Source of the DNA: Phaseolus vulgaris
Taxonomy: Eukaryota; Streptophyta; Magnoliopsida; Fabales; Fabaceae
Length of the DNA: 64,000 nt
Direction of reading: 5' to 3'
NCBI RefSeq assembly: GCF_000499845.2
Contig: NC_023754.2
Span: 10,608,618-10,672,617 of the forward strand
The notes beneath the pieces were generated by a model. It was not told the DNA's origin, made no database searches, and saw nothing but the letters and a program-made list of their open reading frames with translations. Positions within the stretch are counted from its first letter, which is position 1, and every line of letters begins with the position of its first letter. Both the position numbers and the translations under genes were made by a program. Below, in pieces: positions 1-12,000 of the stretch.

Positions 1-502
1 AAACTTCTTTGTTAATTCGCGAATCATCATTTGTCATGTGTATGACTTGATCATCGTCTAACGCCTTGTTGATGCTCTCATCGTCTATCAAGTGTTTCGC
101 TTAATAACATGGTCCATTGAGTTCTTTTGTAGATATCGTCTCTAGTCTTTCTAAGACCTATGATATAACTTTTTTGTAGCATGATCATCGTCTGTTATTT
201 TCATTTGATGTTATGCTTATTCCTGTTTAATGTTTGCATGCATCTTATGGTCTAATGTTTCATTTCATTGTTTTGTGTTTCTAGCTTAGTGTTGTATTAG
301 CTTTTGTCATTATCTATTACTTTTTGTAACATTATCTTCCTTCTTTCTTGAACAATATCTGGTGTGCATGTGAATAGTCTAGCACATGCATTCATTGTAT
401 CATCTTGGTATGTATATTTTTTTTAAGATCAATCTTCACCACATATATTGTCTTATATGTTTTTCAAGATTCTTTGTTCATAACATCTGATATGATTTCT
501 AT
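1..502. other. spacer without a recognisable gene
   Basis: T-rich sequence with no long open frame. A loose motif containing catcgtct recurs several times, which suggests a decayed repeat rather than a gene. The segment ends at the T-run that marks the 3' tail of the LINE on the minus strand. Confidence 0.5.
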
Positions 503-1296
503 TTTTTTTTTGCTCAACAATGAATAAAATAAATTTTAGGGATACTTCAGGGGTATCCCAACCCGTATACAAAAAGCCTAGAGGGCTACAAGCTCATGTG
601 TTTAACAACAAACCAAACTAACAACCCTATAACAATTTCCAGGGTAAATAAAACCTGTTAAAACCAAAAAACAGTCTAAGGGAACCAAGCATAAATAGAA
701 AACAACACTAAAAACCAGCAAAAAACCAGAAAAACTGGATGCATGAGCCTATTAAGATTACCAAACTGCTTGGCTTTCGGAAGCACTATGCAACAGTTGG
801 TACTTATAAGGTTTACCAGGTTTTAGCACTTGGGAAGGGATGCTTCTGTGGGTACTGCTTGCTCTGATCACAAACTGTATGGAAGAAGCCCCTGCTCCAC
901 ACTAATTCAGCAGCCAAAAACAAGAGATTGACCGTTTACCACTACAACCCCTCTTTCTAGCTCCAAAATCTTGTACCATCTCCACTTTTCATTACTGTTA
1001 AGACCATACTCCAACAACCTTATGCTTATTTTCCTAACACCTTGCTAACCCCTCCTCACAATCTGCTTCCAACTGCATTACACACTACTGCAACTTTACA
1101 TCTAAAATTTAATTGTCAGCGATAAACTGCTGCCCCCTTATCTTCTACAACTTCAGCTAACATCAAGCCTACTTCCCAGATGTTCACAACTCTATTTCTG
1201 TAGCAACTCCCATGACAAAAACCATATCATAACAGCCAGACCATTTCCAATTACTCCTTAAGCGGAACTACATTTACTGCCCAGGAACTAGCACAC

Positions 1297-2265
1297 TCAA
1301 ACCACTACTAGAAGGCACTGGTTAGGGTTCAAAAGCCAGTCAGAGAAAGCATAGGAGTAACCAACTACCTTGTGTTTTAACCACAACCATGACTGTAGTT
1401 GAGCATTCTGAAAAATCTCATCATCATTAGAGACCCCTTCCTTAAAAACTACCAAGTTCCTTTGATCCCAGATACAACTAACAATTGTCGCCCACAAGCC
1501 AAGCCACACCCGGTTTTGTTTATTAGAGAGGTGAATTAGGTAGAAGTTCATTAGGTGATTCTTAATACCCTTGTTTTGGGCCCCCAAAACACCAATCCAA
1601 CGATAGCACCTTGACCAGACACGTTGTGCGACTACACAATCAAGGAAGAGATGTTGAGAAGTTTCTTCAGATAGATTACATAATGGACACATAAATGAAT
1701 TCACAATCACCCCCCTTATTATGAGATTAGCTCTAGTTGGAACTTTGTCCAAAAGGATTCTCCAAGCGGTGGTAAGTATTTTAGGTTTGGCTTTTGCTTG
1801 CCATAAACTACTAAACACACCTCCCCTTGTATCTACGTGGTTGGTCATAATAGAATAGGCTGATTTAACCGTAAACATACCTTTCGGGTCCCCTCACCAA
1901 AATAAGATGGTCCTAGGCTTCCTAGCACATAGTCGCCATACTGAGTATAGATAGCAGCTCTGACTCCAGATTAGACTCCCATTCAAACTTATCCCTTCTC
2001 TAGTGAAAAACCCACCGCCATCTATCCTCTTCCCATCTTCCTACCTCCCCCACCATCTTACCTTTATCACAAGACAGAGAGTAGAGTCTAGGGTACAATG
2101 TTTTTAGAGTAGTGGTTTGTAACCACACGTCCTCCCAGAACCGCATTGTGGTCTCATTGCCTACTTTCCACTCAAAAGCCTTTTGGAACCATCCTTCTTT
2201 ATTCCCATCGCCACATATCTTTGCTAGATCCCTCCACCACAATGATTGGTACTTCAACTTAACCA
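1297..2265 (-). pseudogene. LINE ORF2 C-terminal part with zinc-binding RT domain
   Basis: The frame at 1878-1297 carries the zf-RVT domain found at the C-terminus of plant LINE polyproteins: FTVKSAY, the conserved KAKPKILTTAWRILLDKVPT stretch, then the CPLC...HLFLDC zinc-ligand cluster. Upstream, at about 2265-2000, lies SLWWRDL and a WKVGNETTMRFWEDVW segment that normally precedes zf-RVT. In-frame stops near 2000 and just upstream of 1878 split the two parts. The sequence linking the RT thumb to SLWWRDL is missing and is replaced by the inserted copia fragment. Confidence 0.85.
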
Positions 2266-2275
2266 TATAACTTTT

Positions 2276-3414
2276 GAAGGATAGTTTTCTGGTGATAATG
2301 ATCTTATTGAGAGATACAAATTTGAGACTAACACCAAAGTGATAAACAACCCTAAAGTTGTTTGCTTTGATTGGATGAAAAGCCAAAAGCTGGACAATGT
2401 CAGAAGGCTCCTCAAAGATCAATCCCTTAGAAATTTCTTGGAGAGAAAGGGAATATCTATCCAGATTTGGTAACAGTTTTCTACACAAATCTCAAGTTTG
2501 AGGGAAACAACCTTGTTTCTCATGTAAAAGGTGTAGATATAGAGATTACACATGATGTGTGGACTGTTGTAGCTGGTCTAAAGTACTCAGGCCTCATAAA
2601 TAACAAGGGGAACCTTGGAGTAGTGGAGGACTTCAACAAAGTTCAATACTACAAGAGCGGCTTGAAGAACCAAAATGCACAAGTTAGGACTTGTTCAGTT
2701 GGTGGCTTAAGGCTTGATGAAAGGTTGCTAGCCCTCATTGTGACTTGGATTCTAACTCCAAGGGGGAGCAATCATTTAGTGCTTACTGAGGAGGATTTGG
2801 TGTACATCTTCTGCATTATGAAGAAGATCATAATTAATTGGATACACATCATCAAAGAGCACATGCAAAAGGCAATGAGGTTAAGTGACTATCATTATCC
2901 ATATGTTGTTTTGATTTCTAAATTTCTGCTCTATTTTGAAGTGAACCTAGAGGATGAAACATCTGAGTTGGTCAAGTCAACTCAAGAGTTGAACAATGGA
3001 TCTCTCAGCAAAATGGGTTTCACCAAAGTAGGTGGCAAATGGATTAGCAAAGATGGTGACTTTGGAGCTTCATCTAGTGCTGCTGCTGATCATGAACAAG
3101 ATGAACCTGCTGCAGATATGGATTTTCAACATGAAGATCTACCTAAAGCACATCAAGATGTTGGACCTAGTGCTGGTGCTGGAAATCAAGAAGAAAGAAT
3201 GCAAACCATGTCTCCTTTTGAGAGATTCATCGTTAATAGGCTTGATAGCTTTGCGGAGAATCAAAGGAATCTCCATGATCTATGTGTCAGCAATTTCCAG
3301 AGGATTGATAACAGGTTTGACAACATGGATGCACGTTTCATGACCCTAGATGAACAGATTGAGGCAGTACAGAACCAAATCTTTGATCTTCAATATGCTG
3401 ATGATGATGAATGA
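2276..3414 (+). pseudogene. 3' ORF of the Sirevirus-like element (plant transposon protein domain, coiled-coil C-terminus)
   Basis: From about 2467 the frame is open for 315 codons. It has the conserved VFYTNLKFEGNNLVSHVKG and YSGLINNKGNLGVVEDFNK blocks known from a legume retrotransposon protein family often annotated as a putative plant transposon protein. Matching sequence (LLKDQSLRNFLERKG) continues upstream in another frame, so a one-base deletion near 2447 breaks the N-terminal part. The last ~100 residues are acidic and heptad-like (FERFIVNRLDSFAENQRNLH onward), a likely coiled coil. Position before the 3' LTR fits the additional ORF of Sireviruses. Function is unknown; an envelope-like role has been proposed for such ORFs but I see no clear signal peptide or membrane span. 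Confidence 0.7.
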
Positions 3415-3420
3415 AGAGAA

Positions 3421-4816
3421 AACAACCGGTTGATGTATCGAAACAATCGATTGTTTTTTATGGTTGTATCAGTCTTTTCTATTTTTCTGCTTTTGCTGTT
3501 TTAAATCTGATGTATTGAGAAAAATTATCTTTTTCATCTCTTCTTTTTGTCTATTTGTGAAGGCAAATAGGGGGAGATGTATGCTGTGTTTGGTTTTAGT
3601 TTTTATTTTTCTGCAAAACAGTTTGTATGAGTGAAACCTTATAGGTTTTTGCTCCTATATTTGTTTATTGTTTGCTCTGATTTTATGTTCTGAATTTCTA
3701 TATTTGTTTCTGTGCTAACCAAATATCAGAAGTTCTATGCTTTGCTTAAAATTGTGCTTTGCAGGAATTGCTTCAGATTCAATCAGGTACAACACAAGCA
3801 TCAGGGATTTGTCTTCATCAAATAGGGGGAGATTGTTGAACCAAGTGGTTTCAAGCTTTGAAGAATCCAAACCCTTTGAAGGATGTTGAAGGCTTGGTTG
3901 TGCTTGTTGTTGCTGAGCTGTCTTAGATAGGATCTGGGGTAGATTGTTTATGTAATCCACTCTTGATTGAATACAAAGCATAGGCACTCTCAATCTTTTT
4001 AAAAGAAAAGTGTTTTTCAAGCTAAGTGAAAAACAACCTGTTGTTTTGTCAAAACAACCGATTGTTTTATACTTAGGTGTTTTTAGAAAAGGTTGAAAAC
4101 TGTTTTTATGGTTGACTTGCTGTCAAAACCAAAACAACCGATTGATTCGAGGAAACAACCGATTGTTTTTTTTGGTACCATAACAGAAAACTGTTTTGTG
4201 CTTTGACTGAGCATTAAATGATTTTCCAACTATTTAGGCTCCAGTTTTTAATGCTTTGACCAATCTTTAAATGCAATGAAAAGTTTCTTAAGATTTGATA
4301 ACAAACAACATCTTTGAATATATTCAGAAAAACAAATTTGAGTTTTACACTTCCACAAGTTTTGAGATTTTCAAAGAGCTGAGATTGCTTAGAGATTGAG
4401 TTTGATCAAAGAGTGTGAGATAGGATTTTCTCTTGTATTGATTTCAGATTTGTTTCTGTAACAAGTGTAATCCTTGTATCTGTTGAAAGAACCTTTGTGT
4501 GTTTGCTGAGAAGTGTTGTGTGTTCTTGAGGGGATCAAGATCAACATTCTTATTGTTGGTGTGTTGGCCAAGAGAAGTGTGTTTCTTGAGGGGATCAAGG
4601 TCACTTTCTTGGTTGTGTTGTAAGTGATCTAGGTTTGATTGCTTAGTGGAATTCCTCAGTGGTTTCTGAGAAGAATGGATGTAGCTCTGGGTTTAGAGTG
4701 AACCAGTATAAACATCTGTGTGCATTCTCTCTATACTTAATCTCTTTAAATTCAGTTTTGATATTTGCAAACTGGTATAAACAACCGATTGTTTTTGCGA
4801 AACAACCGATTGTTTT
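3421..4816 (+). repeat. eight copies of a quasi-palindromic AAACAACCGATTGTTT motif
   Basis: Near-palindromic copies occur at about 3421, 3441, 4031, 4051, 4132, 4153, 4779 and 4800. Some variants read AACAACCGGTTG or AAACAACCTGTTGTTT. They lie in the 3' UTR and LTR of the Sirevirus-like element, mostly in pairs about 20 bases apart. Short repeated palindromes in Sirevirus LTRs and UTRs are a known feature of the group and may be regulatory. Confidence 0.8.
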
Positions 4817-4958
4817 TCTGGTACTGTTGTTTTTGCTTTGTGTTTTGGCAAACTGAATTCTTTATCATTTGTTTCTCGAGATAATTTCATTCTTGACTTA
4901 AAAGTTTGCGAAAACCCTTTTTAAACAATTCACCCCCCCTCTAGTTTAAAGTCATCCA
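3834..4958 (+). repeat. 3' LTR of the Sirevirus-like element
   Basis: It starts TGTTGAACC directly after the purine-rich aggggga tract. It ends near 4958 in a pyrimidine-rich stretch (CACCCCCCCTCTAG) typical of Sirevirus LTR ends. LINE sequence follows at once, with LWERV readable on the minus strand. About 1.1 kb long. There is no second LTR in the window, so exact ends cannot be confirmed by comparison. Confidence 0.65.
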
Positions 4959-4959
4959 T

Positions 4960-7300
4960 TCTAATATTTTCCTTATTACCCGCTCCCATAACTATTTCTT
5001 CCTCGGGTTTCCTCCCACTTGTACCCCCAAATATTGGAAGGAAAGGCTCATGATATTACAATTTAATGTCTTCGCATAGGTACTCATGGCATAACTATCC
5101 ACTTTAATTCCTGCCAACTTTGATTTATGAAAGTTGACTTTCAAACCCGAGGTAAGTTCAAAACACCGGAGTATGGCCTTGATTGCAAATATATTATCCA
5201 AAGAGTCCTCACACATGAAAAACGTGTCATCTACAAACTGTAGCAGACAACACACAACACTATTCGTTCCCACCTTTACACCCCTAAGTACCTCCGTCCT
5301 TAGAGCTTGTCTCACCATCCCTGCAAGACCTTCAGCAACCACTAAAAACATAAAAGGGGCTAAGGGATCGCCCTGTCTCAACCCCCTAGAGGGTTTGAAT
5401 TCCTCAGTGGGGCTTCCGTTAACCAGTACAGATACATATGACGAGACCAGACACCCTTTAACCCATAATATCCATTTGTCATGAAAACCCAACCTCCGCA
5501 GCATATCAAGCAAAAAACTCCACCTTACTGAATCATACGCCTTTTCAAAATCCACCTTGAAACATACCCCACTCTTCGTCTTTCTCCTAATCTCCTCTAG
5601 AATTTCGTTTTCCATAACAACACCATCCATAAGCCCTCTATCGCTTAGGAATGCTGACTGGCACTCGTCAATGACCATAGCTAGGACTTTCTTCATACGA
5701 CATGGCAAAACTTTGGTGATGATCTTGTAATAACTCCTACCAGAGATATGGGTCTGAAATGATCAAGCGAAAAAGGATCCCTTACCTTGGGAACAAGGGC
5801 AATGAATGACGCATTGCAACCTTTCGGAAAGGACCCAATATCATGAAAGAAGTGCACAGCTGCCATGACATCCGATTTGATCACATCCTAACAACTCTTA
5901 ATGAAATTGAAGTTGAAACCATCCGGGCCTGGGCTCTTTGACCCTTCACATTGCCACACAGCATCCTTCACTTCTTCCTCAGAGAAGCTAACAATCATAT
6001 TTCTACTCACCTCCGATGGTAGGGATTTAAATTCCACTGAACCCAAATTTACACTGATGTCCTGCGTAGCCATGAACCTCTTTTCAAACAGTAGCTTTGC
6101 TTCCCTACGGACTACTTGCGGTTCCTCACACCATTGAGAGTCAACCTCTACGCCTTTGAATTCATTCTTAAGGCGTCTCCATCTAATTGTTCTATGGAAA
6201 AAGTTAGAATTCATATCCCCGTGCTTGATCCAATTCGCTCTTGCTTTTTGCCTGTAAATTGAATCTAGCTTTTTTTCCACCAACCCTAGTTGGCTAAGAA
6301 ATTCCAGCCTTCGCATCCTCCCATTGTCATCTAAACCTTCACAGTCATCCTTATCATCTAGCGCCTCCATTTCAGACAGAATACGTTTTTTGTTGGACTC
6401 CACACAACCAAAGACATTTCTATTCCACTCTTTAATATCAGCCTTCAGGAGTTTCAGCTTATCTTTGAAACTGGACATGCTATTACCTTGCACCTGATAC
6501 GATTCCCATTTGTCCTTTACCATAACCTTAAAACCGGGTTCCTTAAGCCACACATCAAACGATCTGAACAGTTTAGGGCCCCAATCCTTGGCGTACGATT
6601 TCAATACTAGAGCACAATGATCTGATACCATTCTCGGCTGTACATACTGCTTAGCCACGAGCCATAACTGTAACCACTTTTCAGACACTAGGAACCTGTC
6701 TACTCTGCTCTTTGTTGTGCCATTAGCTTTGAACCATGTATACTTCTTACCAACACTAGGGATGTCCAACAAACCATTATTTTCAATAAACCTGTTGAAA
6801 TCGTCAATCTCCTTCTTTTGGCTTGAACAACCTTTGATCCCTTTCCTTTCATCATCCCTTCTTACAGCATTGAAGTCACCACATAAAACCTAAGGTAAAT
6901 TACAATATGATTGCTTTAGAGTCGTCAAAGCATCCCACAAAACGATCTTGTCCTTTAGGTTGCACGCTGCATAAACATTCACCACCACACACTGACAATT
7001 TACTTTAAGGTGGTACCCCATGATTGCTATAAAACTGGGTCCTACTACATGATTTGCATAAGAAAAAACTTCTTTATGCCACATTTTTACTATGCTCCCT
7101 GCCCCATTGATCCCTTCATTAAGAACCCAACCGATATTGCTATCTCCCCATAGCGAGTAACATCTAACATCTGTAAATGAGGAAGTCTTCGTTTCCTGTA
7201 GACAAAGAAATTATGCATTCTCCTTAGCCACAATATGACTTAGGTATCGTGCTTTCACCCCTCCTCCCAACCCTCTAATGTTGAGGTTTACAATTATCAT
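4960..7300 (-). pseudogene. LINE ORF2: endonuclease and reverse transcriptase, broken
   Basis: ORF2 begins with an ATG at 7300 (MIIVNLNIRGLGGG), the start of an APE-type endonuclease. Further endonuclease motifs follow: LCLQETK, the GDFNAV block, SRVDRFLVSEKW and SDHCALVL. The RT follows with GPDGFNF, FRPISLV, a KVDFEKAYDSV block, GLRQGDPLAPFMF and the catalytic box FVDDT, where plant LINEs usually have FADDT. Stops lie at 7211-7213, 6890-6892, 5888-5890 and just after GGNPRKK near 4990; a frameshift lies near 5735. Product if intact: endonuclease plus RT for target-primed reverse transcription in the nucleus. Confidence 0.9.
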
Positions 7301-8007
7301 GATAACTTCTTTAACACACCCACCCTAGACCCCTTTTTGACATCATTGTCCCTTACCTCCATATGGTCTAGTTCTCCAACCACGTTCCCCACTACCCCTG
7401 AACACTGCAATCCTAGATTTTTGCCCAAATCCCATATTCTGGAAGATTCAGTGGCATTATCTTCTAGCTTAAGCCGATTGTTACACAGATTAATGTCATT
7501 GTTTGATTCTGCGAAAGAGTAGTGACTTAACTTGGAAGAAGAATTTAACCCTTGATGGAGTGATCCCATACCCCTGTTTGATCTCCACTTCGGATGAGTG
7601 GTTGGCGTTCCATGATCTCGCAGCCGTTGAATTTTCGGTGATGTTTTACTGGTCATTGCAATCTGAAATGGTTCCTCGTGCACAACATTTGGCTCTAATG
7701 TATTCGCTTCCTTACGCCACTTAGAGGTGCCGCTGGATTGTGGATCTTCGCAACCCAACGAAGAGCCCTCTTCCTCACTACATTGGTGAATTGCGTGGCA
7801 CGGGTACACACCGGAGTCAGATTCCTACGATTTCAAACCTCCAAGGTGCTCACCATAACCAGTCTCCCTCATTTGTTCGTTGAGTAACGGAGAAGAGGAC
7901 TTGGCTACAGAGCGTTCCGTTGCACACCTCTGTTCCGTAGTTTCCCCATTACAACCTATGACTGGGCCACCCTCACTAACTTCTTTACTACACACACCTC
8001 CAATCAC
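7297..8007 (-). pseudogene. LINE ORF1 C-terminal remnant
   Basis: An open minus-strand frame (8007-7825, a stop codon, then on in the same frame to 7297) lies directly upstream of ORF2. Its TGA stop overlaps the ORF2 ATG as ATGA at 7297-7300. The visible part is low in recognisable domains; no zinc knuckle is seen, so only the C-terminal linker seems to remain. The call rests on position and shared strand. Confidence 0.55.
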
Positions 8008-8010
8008 TAC

Positions 8011-9040
8011 ATGAGTGAGCTAGATTATATATCACAACATATGTTATAGTTTTTTGTTATCATCAAAACTCTTAGACTTTCAGTTTGATGGGTAATAATA
8101 ATTTTGTTTGTTATCTTTTCAATATTTGTCAAAAAAATTGTAATAACGAACATTAGGTTAACATTGACATTAAGCTTATGTAGTTCTATCCTTACCATAG
8201 TGTTTTTTTTTGTTGTAAATGTGTAATCCATATATAATATTTTGAAGGCTAGACCAAATGTAAAATCATCTAATTTTATGTGTGTATCAATCAAGGTTTC
8301 TAACTGTTCACGGATGTATGTTGATTAAGTATGTTAATCATGTTCATATTTAACTCAAGTGTAATAAATGAACCAAACCAAAGATTATGAGTGTGACTAT
8401 TATTAATAAAATGGACGGGGACCATTATACAAGTTAAAATTCAAAGAGATTGAGTTAAGATAATTCATTATCTTTTGAAGAATTCATTAGTAAAATAATT
8501 ACAATTTTACACATTGTAGCTTTTTATCGACACAAAGTAGTTAGACTTTTAAGACATGCAGTACATTAGAAAATCTTAAACAATTTTTTTTTGTTAATTT
8601 TTATAACACTTTAAGGGAGATGTCATATTAAACCGGGTTTTACTCTTCATTAGTACATTTTAGATTAATTTATAGTAAACTTTACTTAATTTACTGTGGA
8701 TTTATAACTTCTTAGATTTGTGAAATGACTTTGAATAAACTTAGGTTTTAATGAGCTTAAGTTATAATTCACTTTGATTATTATGTTTAAGTTTATTAAA
8801 TTAACATATATTGATTATAAATGATGTTGGAGCATTTTGTAATAGGGCCCTTGAGCCTTTTATAAACATGATGCTTCTTAATATGGCTTATAACAACTTA
8901 AAAAGCTTAATCCAGAAGAAGGGTACAAGAGAGGAGGGCAAGTCCTTAGAAGACATGAAAACTTAAGAATCAAAGTTCTTACTCCAACCAACTGCCTCAG
9001 ATAATAAAACTTGTGGACAAAAAGGGGCCACATAATTCAA
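8011..9040. other. AT-rich spacer between the LINE and the PsbP gene
   Basis: No gene seen. The part nearest 9040 is probably the PsbP 3' UTR and downstream flank. A 21-base string (within 8052-8072) recurs at 16612-16632, hinting at an old dispersed repeat. Confidence 0.5.
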
Positions 9041-9095
9041 GACATACACACCCCTTCAAGATGATTTACATGCAGAGTGAACATTCACCATGTTC

Positions 9096-12000
9096 TTAGG
9101 CAACACTGAAGGAACTTGCTGTGCTCTCCACAAATCTTCTTGCTCCCTTAAACCACCTCTTATCTCCAGCTTGAGCCTTGCAGATGTATAGTTTGCCATC
9201 TTTCACAGTTGCTGTAATCAGCTGGTGCTTGCCACCTTCATCTCCATCAGCTGTCCTTGTCAAAACAGATAAACTGTAGTACTTTTTCCCATCAATTTCA
9301 GGTGTTGCACTTTCCAAGATGTTTGCAGTTGCTACAGCATTGGAATCAAAACCACCCTGAGAAATTAAAATTCAGAAGCAGTTAACAAATTGAACAATAT
9401 TTGGTGCATTATTGATGATCAAACTCTACAAGTGTAAAGATTTTTACACTGTTAACCAATTGAAAATCACATCAGTGTAAACTTTGCACTGTTTAATGTA
9501 CATGACAATCTATTCTAATTAAATTATAAATTGTAATCATTCATCTTGTTTTATGTACCAAAATTTGAATAAAGTTAGCAGGGATTATAGAAGTAAATGT
9601 CAAATATATAATTCTTTTGTTTTCATACATTTTTTTCCCAATGAATATTTTCACTTTTATTTCCTAGACTAGTATCTTATAGACATTTTGTTTGCATTTA
9701 CAGAAATTGTAAAAAGGAAAACAGACAATGGTAAGGTTAAAAATGTATGTCATAAGGCTAGTCATAAAATATGAATGAATCACCTCAGAGTCAGTTTGGC
9801 CAAAGAAGGCTTGTTTCCCTAGCAAATAATCCACCTGCAAAAAGGAAAACTCAAGTCTTGAATTTCAGCCAGCAACTGTTGTCATTATCTTTAAACTTCA
9901 TAATTCACTTAGATTTTCATGCATACATACACTGGTTATAATATGGAGTATGAACCTTAATTGTGAAGTAGAAAACAAGCCAAAAGTTATAAGTTTACCT
10001 TAGATAGAAAATCCTCAGGTGAACCATAGTCAGTGATAGACTTCTTATCAGTTGCAGTGACCATGACAGAAACATTGCTTGTTGTGTCAAAATTATCTTC
10101 ATATCTAAGAACCTGGCCTGGGTACTCAACCTCTTTGCTTGGGTTCCACTTTGAGGGAATTGAGATTTTGAATCCATTCCCATTGTATGGAAGGAAGTCT
10201 GTGTTTGTCTTTGGCTTACCAAACACATTGGCTGCAATAAAATCAATAGTGATTTCTAATTTTCAGAATACCCAAAATATTTTAGATAAAAACTATTCCT
10301 GGGTCTTTTGAGATAGTTGGTTCATTCACATAATATCAGAAATTCTATGTAATCAAGTTATAAGAAAAATATTCTAACCCTCACCAACCTCTTTCTTTAT
10401 ACTTTCTGCAATTTGTTTAAGTGGGCTTATGGTTCAAAGCCAAATGGCAATAAGAAAGCCACTCTTAGACCTATGCAAATTTCCCAGTTTGGTCCTCATC
10501 ACTTTATTTCTTTCATCTTTGAACTCTAACAAGCTATAATTGGCAATGCACAAAATCCAAAAGTAATCTGCACACTTTCTTTACAATAAAACAACTTTTT
10601 CAATTAGACGCAAAGGTATTCAAACCCGGTTTCTTAATTAGTTACACTTTGGACCAAACTTTTGTTAAAAAACAAAGTCTGAATCTACACAGATCTGTTA
10701 GGCCTAAAAGGTTTTGATTGGCCAAAAATTTGACCTTTTTAACTAAATAAATTTTCTTAAGAGTTCAAGTATAACCTATTGTCTGATCTATTTCTATTCC
10801 AATTCTTCATTGACTATTTAGTTCAATAAATGTCTGCAGCACCCTGTAAAATTTTGACACCCTCAGTATATCAAGATCCACCAGTGAAGTGAGTTGGACT
10901 ATATGAATCACACAACACCATTCAGGTCCCTTAAAGAAACTCTCTCTACAACAAATGAGTAAATTTGATCTCAAAGCTAAACTCATTGTGTCAAATTGCA
11001 TTCCACAACAACAATTACAACTGTATCAGCTACACTTGACAGAAATTTTCTGCATGATTGAGGTTGAAGGTTTATGAGCCATGCATGGTAATCACTCCAA
11101 AGATATGAGGTATGGTAAGTATGTTTAGAGAGAATTTTGTAAAAACTTTACATATCTAAATTTGTAAAAACTGTTGGGAAAAACGGGTAATTTTCCCACT
11201 AAAACAAAACTCTAACAGAGCTACCCGACAAATAATATTGAATAAATAAAGCGGAATAGAAAAAGAGATAAAGAGGAAAGAACACACCCGAAAATTGTTA
11301 ACGGAGTTCGGCCTGTTTAGCCTAATCTCCGAGCACAGCAAAAACAGCTCACTTTTATTACTATGAGAGAAGATATTACAAATTGGGATATATAACAGTG
11401 AAGGAGAAGAGTTTAATTTATAACCCTCAAACCTCCTTCCCAAACAATGAACCCACCGATGTGGGACTTGGGATTAAGCCAAAATCAACAAATCTCCACC
11501 TTGGCTTAATTTCAAGTCCCACCTAAAACAAATCTTCTCACAACATAACAAAAAACAAACTTTACAGTGCTTCAAATTTGCGCCTCCGGGCGCCAACTTC
11601 AAATGTGCAAAATATTAACCAAGTCTAAACAATATTCAAACTTGGCCCTTGTAACCACCTTGCCTTGTAGCAAACATCTTCTTTATTAGAAAATTCTTCT
11701 TTCTTTGCAAATACCCATTTGCACCCAATTGCCTTCTTACCTTTTGGTAATTGTGCCAACTTCCACGTCTTGTTCTTCTTCAAAGACTGCATCTCCTCTT
11801 CCATCGCACCCGCCCAATTACCACTTTCTGAACTCAGAATGGCTTTTGGGTAAGTGGATGGAATGTCATCAACAACTGGAAGTGCATAGGCAACCATATC
11901 CATGAAACGAGCAGGCTTCTGAATATCTCGTCTTTGTCTTCTAACTGCAATTGGCGCTGATTGTTGTTGAGATTCTTGGGTAGGAACCTCTTCCTCATCT

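Larger units (their letters stand above)
2270..4958 (+). mobile_element. 3' part of a Sirevirus-like Ty1/copia element
   Basis: A plus-strand segment sits inside the LINE. It holds a 3' ORF, a UTR, a purine-rich tract (ataggggga, just before 3831) and a 3' LTR starting TGTTGAA at 3834. Gag and pol are absent, so it is 5' truncated. The order ORF, polypurine tract, LTR matches Sireviruses, which carry an additional ORF after pol. LINE coding sequence resumes on the far side, showing that the copia copy entered the LINE or was joined to it later. Confidence 0.75.
503..8010 (-). mobile_element. degenerate plant LINE (L1-type), interrupted by a copia fragment
   Basis: The minus strand carries the parts of a plant L1-like retrotransposon in order: ORF1 C-terminal part (8007-7297), endonuclease and reverse transcriptase (7300-4960), zinc-binding C-terminal part (2265-1297), a 3' UTR, and a poly-A tail seen as a T-run at 503-512. 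A Sirevirus-like copia piece separates the RT from the C-terminal part. The reading frame is broken by several stops and shifts, so the element is dead. The 5' limit near 8010 is approximate, and I could not find a clear target-site duplication. Confidence 0.85.

Noticed and set aside
9995..10311. Overlapping frames at the PsbP exon 2
   Set aside because: Only the 10231-9999 minus-strand frame continues the PsbP protein across correct splice sites.
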